A DNA stretch of 13,213 nucleotides. Origin: an uncultured Clostridium sp. (lineage in GTDB: Bacteria > Bacillota > Clostridia > TANB77 > CAG-508). The translations under genes were made by a program, and so were the position numbers. Positions 5,824 through 11,575 of the stretch are shown piece after piece (position 1 is the stretch's first letter; every line of letters starts with the position of its first letter). The stretch lies in the NCBI GenBank assembly GCA_902462295.1, contig CABQAZ010000032.1, positions 1-13,213 of the forward strand, in the 5' to 3' direction. The notes below the pieces were generated by a model that saw only the letters and a program-made list of their open reading frames with translations, was not told where the DNA came from and made no database searches.

Positions 5824-7143
5824 TTGAAAACTTTAAAAATATTTATATTAAATACATTAATTTTGTTATTCAGCTCTGTATTATTTCAAATAATAAATAT
5901 GTTTTTTAATATTTATATAGCAAATACTATTGGTGAAGAAGCTATTGGTGTATTTTCACTTGTGTTGTCTGTTTATACATTTGGTATAACTCTTGCATCT
6001 GCTGGAATAAACATCTCTGCTACACGAGTTGTGTCAGAAGAACTTGCTTGCCAAAATGAAATAGGTGCAAAAAAAGCAGCTAATAGATGTCTTTTGTTTA
6101 GCTTTATTTTTGGAATTAGTGCAAGTTTAATATTTTTCATATTTGCTGACTTTATTACTGTTCATTGTTTACTTAATCGTATTAGTAAAAATGTAATTTA
6201 CCTTATATGTATTGCTCTTCCTTTCATATCAATGTCTTCAGCAGTAAATGGCTATTTTACTGCTGTAAGACGTGTTTATAAAAATGCTTTTGCAAAATTT
6301 TTTGAGGAATTTGTAAAAATTTCTTGTACTGCACTTTTCCTAAAATCTCTTATGCCAAAAGGAATTAATTATGCATGTTACTCTTTAATTTTGGCTGATG
6401 TAATTTCTGAAGCAACTTCTTTTTTACATCTATATTATTTATATATAAGAGATAAACATGGTTCACTTCTTGAATCTAGGTACAAAGATTTAGAAAGCTA
6501 TAATAAGCGTATTTTAAGAATTACTATACCTGTTGCATTAACTTCTTATTTACGCTCTGGTTTGTCTACAATAAAACAATTAATTATTCCATCAAGTTTA
6601 CAAAAAAGTGGTATGAATTCCTCAAACTCATTAATTTCTTATGGTATTGTTAACGGAATGGTAATGCCTATTATTATGTTTCCAGTGAGCTTAATTATAA
6701 GTTTTAGTACTTTACTTATCCCTGAATTTTCAAGATATTATGCACAAGGTAAATACAGAAAAATAAAAAACGTTTCTTTACTTATATTATTTTGTACTTT
6801 TGTTTTTTCTTTTATTGTTGCAATAATTATTTTTATTTTTGCTAATAATTTAAGTAATTTAATTTATCATAAAACAGAAATTTCTAAATATTTGCGTATT
6901 CTTTCTCCATTGATTGTTATTATGTATATGGATATTGTAGTTGATAGTATATTAAAAGGATTAGATGCTCAAGTTGATGTTATGATTATTAATATTTTTG
7001 ATTGTCTTATTAGTATTGCTTTTATTTATTTTTTAGTTCCTATTCTTGGTTTTAGTGGCTATATAATTTCTATTTTTATTAGTGAAGTTATTGATTTTAG
7101 CTTAAGTGGCTATAAATTATTAAGAATTTTAAAAAATATATAA
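5824..7143 (+). CDS. MATE/MOP-superfamily lipid-linked oligosaccharide flippase, SpoVB-like
   Basis: 439 residues from TTG 5824, almost entirely hydrophobic segments joined by short basic loops, consistent with about 12 membrane helices. Family signs are the amphipathic start MKTLKIFILNTLILLFSSVL, the loop IANTIGEEAIGVFSLVLSVY (32-51), AGINISATRVVSEE (60-73), a central basic loop around RYKDLESYNKRILRITIPVAL, and PEFSRYYAQGKYRKIK after the seventh to eighth helix. Relatives flip lipid-linked sugars: SpoVB acts in spore cortex or cell-wall precursor export and others in polysaccharide export. The exact substrate cannot be told. It is somewhat shorter than Bacillus SpoVB. It is transcribed away from ruvB; I see no convincing sigma-A promoter, only a TAAAAT at 5719-5724 with a poor -35. 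It ends 45 bases before the convergent thioesterase gene. Confidence 0.88.
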   Translation: MKTLKIFILNTLILLFSSVLFQIINMFFNIYIANTIGEEAIGVFSLVLSVYTFGITLASAGINISATRVVSEELACQNEIGAKKAANRCLLFSFIFGISASLIFFIFADFITVHCLLNRISKNVIYLICIALPFISMSSAVNGYFTAVRRVYKNAFAKFFEEFVKISCTALFLKSLMPKGINYACYSLILADVISEATSFLHLYYLYIRDKHGSLLESRYKDLESYNKRILRITIPVALTSYLRSGLSTIKQLIIPSSLQKSGMNSSNSLISYGIVNGMVMPIIMFPVSLIISFSTLLIPEFSRYYAQGKYRKIKNVSLLILFCTFVFSFIVAIIIFIFANNLSNLIYHKTEISKYLRILSPLIVIMYMDIVVDSILKGLDAQVDVMIINIFDCLISIAFIYFLVPILGFSGYIISIFISEVIDFSLSGYKLLRILKNI

Positions 7144-7147
7144 AGAT

Positions 7148-7180
7148 ATAAAGACTATACGTAAAAAGTATAGTCTTTAT
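7148..7180. terminator. Bidirectional terminator between the MATE and thioesterase genes
   Basis: A perfect 13-bp stem, ATAAAGACTATAC and GTATAGTCTTTAT, closes a 7-base loop (GTAAAAA). It begins four bases after the MATE stop codon and lies between two convergent genes. The T-tracts are short, so efficiency is uncertain. Confidence 0.75.
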
Positions 7181-7187
7181 GTCTCTA

Positions 7188-7913
7188 TTAATGTAATTCT
7201 ATTATTGCATGTAATACACTATCATCTTGACTTTTAACAATTATAATATGCTTTCCATCTACTAAATTATATTTGCATTTAACTATTTCTCCTAATTTTA
7301 TTTCTTTTTTATATGTAATTCTAACATTGTTTAATTCTCCATTTTGTAAAACTTCTTCTGGTAGAACTTCATTTGCTAAATCTAGATAATTTAAGTTGTG
7401 CATATGATTATTTACATCTATATCTGATTTTCTTATATTATATTCTTTTTCAATTTTATATTTTTCTAATTCATGCATTTTAGGAAAATCTTCATCGGGA
7501 AATGCAGATTTTTTAAATTCTGGCTGATATCTTTCAAGTATCTCTGGTTCTACTTTTACTACCTTTCCTTTTTGTGTGTCTACTAAAACCCACTTTGAAG
7601 TTGCAAGACCTATTACATTACCTTTCTCATCATAAATCTTAAAATCTCTATATGCATAACACTTAATAGCATTTTTAGACCATGTTTCTACTTTAATTTT
7701 TTCTTTATATTTAGGTCTTTTTATAACCTGTAATTTCCATTCTAATAATAACCAAGTTAAATGTGTCTTACAAATGTCAAATATTCCATATCCAGCTAAA
7801 TCTGAATGTGTTCCACCAACATCTTCTAAATAACTTAATATAGCCTTATTGGTTGCTTTTTGTTTTCTGTCTATTTCTGATAATTTTACTGTATATTCAC
7901 TATCTACAATCAT
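7188..7913 (-). CDS. Acyl-ACP thioesterase (FatA/FatB-type double hot-dog)
   Basis: 241 residues, the normal bacterial length. The enzyme releases free fatty acids from acyl-carrier protein. The N-terminal hot-dog has the long helix region LSYLEDVGGTHSDLAGYGIF (26-45), a W-rich strand THLTWLLLEWKLQVIKRPKY (50-69) and KVETW (74-78). The second hot-dog holds the active-site segment DIDVNNHMHNLNYLDLANE (164-182), which aligns with the plant motif D-x-D-x-N-x-H-V-N-N-x-x-Y: Asn168, His170 and Glu182 are the likely catalytic residues. RBS GGAGGAAAT precedes the ATG. It follows pgi by 59 bases with no clear promoter between, so it probably shares the rpe-pgi transcript. Chain-length preference cannot be read from sequence by eye. 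Confidence 0.92.
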   Translation of the reverse strand: MIVDSEYTVKLSEIDRKQKATNKAILSYLEDVGGTHSDLAGYGIFDICKTHLTWLLLEWKLQVIKRPKYKEKIKVETWSKNAIKCYAYRDFKIYDEKGNVIGLATSKWVLVDTQKGKVVKVEPEILERYQPEFKKSAFPDEDFPKMHELEKYKIEKEYNIRKSDIDVNNHMHNLNYLDLANEVLPEEVLQNGELNNVRITYKKEIKLGEIVKCKYNLVDGKHIIIVKSQDDSVLHAIIELH

Positions 7914-7972
7914 TTTATTTCCTCCGATTTCTGTTGTTCAAATATGAATTCAAAGATATATGTATATATTCA

Positions 7973-9289
7973 TTAGTCTTTTTTATATCCTGGCTTTTCT
8001 AATAATTTAAACATATTCGTTTTGTACTTTTCAACACCTGGTTGATTAAATGGATTAACTCCAAGTATCATTCCAGACATTGCACATGCTTTTTCAAAGA
8101 AATATATTAAATGTCCTATAGTTTCCTCTGTCAAAGTTGGTAACTCTATTACTATATTAGGTACATCTCCTGAAACATGTGCCTCTATTGTTCCCTCCAT
8201 AGCTTTTTTATTTACATAGTCAAGTCCTTTACCTGCTAAATAATTTAATCCATCTAAATTGTCTTCTTCTTCTTTTATTATTATATCTGAACTTGATTTT
8301 TCTATTCTTATTACTGTTTCAAATAAGTTTCTTCTTCCCTCTTGAATATATTGACCCATTGAATGTAAGTCTGTAGTAAAATCTACCCCTGCTGGAAATA
8401 TTCCAAGTAAATCTTTTCCTTCACTTTCTCCAAATAATTGCTTCCACCATTCTATAAAGTAGTGCATTTTAGGTTCATAATTTACTAAAATTTCTGTATT
8501 TTTATATAGTTTGTATAAGATGTTTCTAATAACTGCATATTGATAACATATGTTATATTTTAAATTAGGATCTTCATATTTTGATTGAGCAGTTCTTGCT
8601 CCCTCCATTAATTTGTCTATATCTATTCCTGCAACTGCTATTGGTAATAATCCTACAGCAGTTAATACTGAATATCTTCCACCAACATTATCTGGAATTA
8701 CAAATGTTTCATATCCCTCTGAATTTGCAAGTGTTTTTAATGCTCCCTTTTCTTTATCTGTTGTAACATATATTCTACTTCTTGCTTCTTCTATTCCATA
8801 TCTATTTTCTAACATTTCTCTAAAAATTCTAAATGCAACTGCTGGTTCTGTTGTTGTTCCAGATTTTGATATTACATTTACTGAAAAATCTTTTGTTCCA
8901 AGTACTTCTATTAAGTCATTTATATAATTTGGACTTAAATTATTTCCTACATATAATATTTGTGGGTGTTTTCTTTTTTCTTCTGATAACATATTATCAA
9001 ATGTATTTGTTAAACTCTCTATTACTGCTCTTGCACCTAAATATGAGCCTCCTATTCCTATCACAATAAGAACTTCTGAATCTTCTTTAATTTTTTCAGC
9101 TACCATTTTTATTCTTTTAAATTCTTCTTTATCATAATTTGTTGGTAATTCAAGCCATCCAACAAAATCTTCTTCATCATTTGCTCTTTTATGTAATTCT
9201 TGATGTATTTGTTCTACTTTCTCTTTATATTTCATAATAGCTTTTTGGTCTATACCTGTGTTTTTTAAATTAAGTTTTAAATTCATCAT
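7973..9289 (-). CDS. pgi: Glucose-6-phosphate isomerase
   Basis: 438 residues, the short Gram-positive/Bacillus type. It interconverts glucose 6-phosphate and fructose 6-phosphate in glycolysis. Motifs: VLIVIGIGGSYLGARAVIE (73-91) and VISKSGTTTEPA (139-150) for sugar-phosphate binding, GGRYSVLTAVGLLPIAVAG (203-221), the region FGESEGKDLLGIFPAGVDFT (286-305) with the catalytic Glu, DLHSMGQYIQEG with His309, and the C-terminal NPFNQPGVEKYKTNMF with Lys423. The first of two adjacent ATGs (9289) is chosen because it sits nine bases from GGAGG, which itself lies in the last codons of rpe. The genes are separated by one base, so translational coupling with rpe is likely. Confidence 0.98.
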   Translation of the reverse strand: MMNLKLNLKNTGIDQKAIMKYKEKVEQIHQELHKRANDEEDFVGWLELPTNYDKEEFKRIKMVAEKIKEDSEVLIVIGIGGSYLGARAVIESLTNTFDNMLSEEKRKHPQILYVGNNLSPNYINDLIEVLGTKDFSVNVISKSGTTTEPAVAFRIFREMLENRYGIEEARSRIYVTTDKEKGALKTLANSEGYETFVIPDNVGGRYSVLTAVGLLPIAVAGIDIDKLMEGARTAQSKYEDPNLKYNICYQYAVIRNILYKLYKNTEILVNYEPKMHYFIEWWKQLFGESEGKDLLGIFPAGVDFTTDLHSMGQYIQEGRRNLFETVIRIEKSSSDIIIKEEEDNLDGLNYLAGKGLDYVNKKAMEGTIEAHVSGDVPNIVIELPTLTEETIGHLIYFFEKACAMSGMILGVNPFNQPGVEKYKTNMFKLLEKPGYKKD

Positions 9290-9290
9290 T

Positions 9291-9959
9291 CTATTTTTCC
9301 TCCTCTTTCAATTCATCTATGATAACTTTATAATCAGAAGCCATCAATATCGCTGTTCCAGCAACTAAAATATTAGCTCCTGCATCTTTTACTCTTTTTG
9401 CTGTTTTTAAATTAATTCCACCATCAACTTCAATGTCTACTTCTAAATTTTTTCTTTCTATATATGTTTTTAATGTTGAAATTTTAGCTATCATATCTGT
9501 TATTAATGTTTGACCACCTTTGCCTGGCTCTACTGTCATTATTAAACACATATGAATATAAGGTAAATATTCATAAATTTCTTCTATTGGTGTTTCTGGT
9601 TTTATAGCAATCCCTACTCTTGAACCTTTTTCTTTTATTAAATTAATATTTCCCATAATTTCTTCTTTATTTTTACATGCTTCTAAATGAAATGTTATTA
9701 TATTAGGTTCTACAGCAGAAAATACTTCTATTCCTGTTTCTACATCTTCTACCATCAGGTGTATATCCATTGGTAAATTAGATATTCTTTTGATATAACT
9801 ACTATATTCTATCATATTTTGATATGTGTTTTTTTCTACAAATTTTCCATCCATTACATCTATATGAAAATAATCAGTTTTCGATTTTTCTAATGCAAAA
9901 AATGTTTCTGCTTCTTTTCCTTTTTCTACAGTTAGGATTGATGTTGATACTTCTATCAT
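9291..9959 (-). CDS. rpe: Ribulose-phosphate 3-epimerase
   Basis: 222 residues from ATG 9959. A TIM-barrel epimerase that interconverts ribulose 5-phosphate and xylulose 5-phosphate in the pentose phosphate pathway. Landmarks: an early VSTSIL strand with the conserved Ser, YFHIDVMDGKFV with the metal-binding His and catalytic Asp, MDIHLMVE with the second metal His, LIMTVEPGKGGQ for the flexible phosphate loop, and DIEVDGGINLKTA with the second catalytic Asp, then VAGTAI near the end. The ATG at 9959 has AAGGAG eight bases upstream; the in-frame GTG at 9968 overlaps that site and is unlikely. It heads an operon with pgi and the thioesterase gene. In many Firmicutes rpe follows rsgA, as here, but this copy has its own promoter. 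Confidence 0.96.
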   Translation of the reverse strand: MIEVSTSILTVEKGKEAETFFALEKSKTDYFHIDVMDGKFVEKNTYQNMIEYSSYIKRISNLPMDIHLMVEDVETGIEVFSAVEPNIITFHLEACKNKEEIMGNINLIKEKGSRVGIAIKPETPIEEIYEYLPYIHMCLIMTVEPGKGGQTLITDMIAKISTLKTYIERKNLEVDIEVDGGINLKTAKRVKDAGANILVAGTAILMASDYKVIIDELKEEEK

Positions 9960-9989
9960 CTTATTCACTCCTTTTTATTTTTTGTTTAT

Positions 9990-10018
9990 ATTGTACTATT
10001 AGATATTAAAAATAGCAA
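9990..10018 (-). promoter_or_regulatory. Sigma-A-type promoter of rpe-pgi-thioesterase
   Basis: On the minus strand TTGCTA (10013-10018) and TACAAT (9990-9995) are 17 bases apart, just upstream of the rpe ribosome site. Confidence 0.65.
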
Positions 10019-10040
10019 GCTTTTTCTTTCGAAAAAACTT
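10017..10040 (-). terminator. Possible weak terminator after rsgA
   Basis: AAGTTTTTTC and GAAAAAGCTT (minus strand) can pair as a 10-bp stem with one mismatch around a GAAA-like tetraloop, followed by GCTATTTTT. The stem is AT-rich and overlaps the -35 of the rpe promoter, so termination is probably partial. Confidence 0.35.
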
Positions 10041-10055
10041 ACCCTTATTCTGTAA

Positions 10056-10932
10056 CTACCATTTATATTTTTCTTTTTCTTGTAGCTCTTCATAAATCTT
10101 ACAATATCTTTCATATCTTTCTTGTGAAATTTTACCATCTTGTATAGCCTTTTTTATTCCACAATTCTGTTCTTTTATATGAGTACATCCGTACAAATTC
10201 ACAATTTTGAATTTCATTTTTAAATTCTCTAAAGCATTTATCTATTTCTGTAATTTCTATCTCATTTATTTCAAAGCTTGAAAAACCCGGTGTATCAGCA
10301 ATATATGTATTTTCCTCTAGTTTATATAATTTTGTATCTGTTGTTGTGTTTTTACCTTTTTTGTTTTTATTACTTATTTCACCTTCTTGAGTTTTTTCTG
10401 TATCAAATAATGCATTTATTATACTTGACTTTCCAACTCCTGAATTTCCAGAAAATACACTTATTTTATTTTTTAATACTTCTTTTACTTTATTTATTCC
10501 TATATTTTGTTTTGCACTTGTCGCTATTACTTTATATCCAATTTTTGAATATATGTTTTTTATATTTTCATATGTGTCTTTTAAATCACATTTATTTATT
10601 ATTATTATAGGCTCAATTTCTAGTTTTTCTGAATATGCTAATTGCTTATCTAACATTAATAAATCTGGTTTTGGATTTTTCGTTGATATAATAAATATTA
10701 TTTGATCAATATTAGCTATTTTAGGCCTTTTTATTTCATTTTTTCTTTTTTTTATTTTTTCTATTATTGCTTCATTTTTTTTATCGTCTATTACTTCTAT
10801 TTCCACTTTATCTCCCACAAGTGGCTTTATATCTTGATTCTTGAATTTTCCTCTTGCATGAGCTTCATATACTTTATCTTGTGTTTCTATTTTATATCTA
10901 TTTGATATGTTTCCTATTATTACTCCCTGCAT
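10056..10932 (-). CDS. rsgA: Ribosome small-subunit GTPase RsgA, interrupted by a +1 frameshift at 10191
   Basis: RsgA is a circularly permuted GTPase that checks late 30S subunit maturation. From ATG 10932 (RBS AGAGGAAT): OB-fold (1-60), G4 INKCDL (112-117), G5 TSAK (138-141), G1 SGNSGVGKSS (161-170), G2 around GKNTTTDTKL (193-202), G3 DTPGFSSF (213-220). The frame then reads CEFV and, if plus-strand base 10191 is skipped, GCTHIKEQNC, which restores the zinc knuckle C-x4-C-x-H-x5-C exactly, then GIKKAIQDGKISQERYE and a stop at 10056: 291 residues, the usual length. Without the skip the frame runs 18 more unrelated codons to 10132 and loses three zinc ligands. An in-frame extension upstream to 11052 lies over the promoter and is rejected. 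Its usual neighbour prkC lies upstream, but a plus-strand gene separates the two. Confidence 0.95.
10189..10191 (-). other. Candidate +1 frameshift site in rsgA (NTA-C-GGN)
   Basis: The coding strand reads TTT GTA CGG ATG in zero frame. Skipping the C gives GTA GGA TGT ACT and continues RsgA through its zinc knuckle. Same junction as in queH: NTA, extra C, GGN glycine codon. Confidence 0.6.
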
Positions 10933-10954
10933 ATTATTCCTCTCTTTTTCTTTT

Positions 10955-10983
10955 ACTATAACATATTTTTTTATAAAAAACAA
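10955..10983 (-). promoter_or_regulatory. Sigma-A-type promoter of rsgA
   Basis: On the minus strand TTGTTT (10978-10983) and TATAGT (10955-10960) are spaced by 17 bases, about 23 bases before the rsgA ATG. It makes rsgA independent of prkC, which ends at its own terminator. Confidence 0.55.
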
Positions 10984-10992
10984 TCTTTTCTC

Positions 10993-11022
10993 TTGACTTT
11001 TTACTCCATTTGGCTGTATACT
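10993..11022 (+). promoter_or_regulatory. Sigma-A-type promoter of the coiled-coil gene
   Basis: TTGACT (10993-10998) and TATACT (11017-11022) are spaced by 18 bases. Transcription would begin near 11029, giving an untranslated leader of about 85 bases. The promoter is back-to-back with that of rsgA. Confidence 0.6.
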
Positions 11023-11070
11023 TGTTTTGTATTTTTTCATATTTTTTATCAATTTATTTTTTTATCTAGT

Positions 11071-11098
11071 AGTACATTTGGTACTCATTTTTCAAATG
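11071..11098 (+). promoter_or_regulatory. Two mutually exclusive small stems in the coiled-coil gene leader
   Basis: AGTAC (11071-11075) can pair with GTACT (11081-11085), or CATTTG (11075-11080) with CAAATG (11093-11098), the second ending three bases before the AGGAGGTGA ribosome site. The stems share bases, so only one can form. They are short and may be chance. Confidence 0.25.
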
Positions 11099-11113
11099 AT
11101 AGGAGGTGATTTT

Positions 11114-11512
11114 ATGGATATTAACGAAAAATTTGACTTAATTTTGGATAAGCTTACAAAACTTGACAAAATAGATTCTATTGAACAAAGACTTGAAAAA
11201 GTTGAACAAAAACTTGATGAACATGACAAGCTGTTTAATGCTATTTTAGCTAGGTTAGATGAACATGACAAACTATTCAAAGCTATTTTAGCTAGATTAG
11301 ATGAACATGACAAACAATTCAAAGCTATTTTCGATAAATTAGATGAATATGACAATCAATTTAAATCTATTAATTACAGATTTGATGGACTTTTAAAAGA
11401 GTTGAAAAAAGACTTCACAAAAATTGAAGAAAAATTTGATGATATTGATGAACGATTTAATGAAATCGACAATAGATTCGATAATTTAACAACAAATATA
11501 GCTTTGGTTTAG
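11114..11512 (+). CDS. Coiled-coil repeat protein of unknown function
   Basis: 132 residues from ATG 11114, behind a perfect AGGAGGTGA site. No signal peptide or membrane segment. The whole protein is heptad-patterned and highly charged: MDINEKFDLILDKLTKLDK, then EQRLEKVEQKL, then four 14-residue repeats of the type DEHDKLFKAILARL (residues about 35-90), then FTKIEEKFDDIDERFNEIDN-type heptads to the C-terminus. It should form a long helical oligomer. I do not recognise the family; similar repetitive coiled coils occur as adaptor or fibre-like proteins and next to mobile elements, but nothing here ties it to one. It has its own promoter and terminator and is inserted, in opposite orientation, into the normally contiguous prkC-rsgA pair. 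Confidence 0.82.
   Translation: MDINEKFDLILDKLTKLDKIDSIEQRLEKVEQKLDEHDKLFNAILARLDEHDKLFKAILARLDEHDKQFKAIFDKLDEYDNQFKSINYRFDGLLKELKKDFTKIEEKFDDIDERFNEIDNRFDNLTTNIALV
11216..11383 (+). repeat. Four 42-bp in-frame repeats in the coiled-coil gene
   Basis: Units begin at 11216, 11258, 11300 and 11342, each opening GATGAACATGACAA or a close variant. Units 1-3 are nearly identical at the DNA level, unit 4 is diverged. Near-identity points to recent unit duplication, so copy number may vary between strains. Confidence 0.9.
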
Positions 11513-11531
11513 TATCTTTACAAAAATTTCA

Positions 11532-11570
11532 AAAACCTATACATTGGTTCACTACCTTTGTATAGGTTTT
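11532..11570. terminator. Bidirectional terminator between the coiled-coil gene and prkC
   Basis: AAAACCTATACA and TGTATAGGTTTT form a perfect 12-bp stem with a 15-base loop that holds a further GGT/ACC pairing. It lies between convergent genes, with T-rich flanks in both directions (GGTTTTATATTTT on plus, GGTTTTTGAAATTTTT on minus). Confidence 0.85.
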
Positions 11571-11575
11571 ATATT

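Noticed and set aside
8581..9069. Several plus-strand open frames opposite pgi
   Set aside because: Leu/Phe-rich antisense readings of an AT-rich coding gene without start signals.
9960..9968. GTG start for rpe three codons upstream
   Set aside because: It overlaps the AAGGAG site that serves ATG 9959.
10933..11052. N-terminal extension of RsgA in the same frame
   Set aside because: It runs over the rsgA promoter and the opposing promoter, has no ribosome site, and the family start fits ATG 10932 with its AGAGGAAT site.
11027..11113. Upstream ATG extension of the coiled-coil protein (hydrophobic FFIFFINLFFY start resembling a membrane anchor)
   Set aside because: No Shine-Dalgarno for that ATG, low-complexity T-rich translation, and a perfect AGGAGGTGA directly before ATG 11114.
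11092..11355. Serine/leucine-rich open frame opposite the coiled-coil gene
   Set aside because: It is the mirror of the 42-bp repeats; no ribosome site and a repetitive shadow translation.
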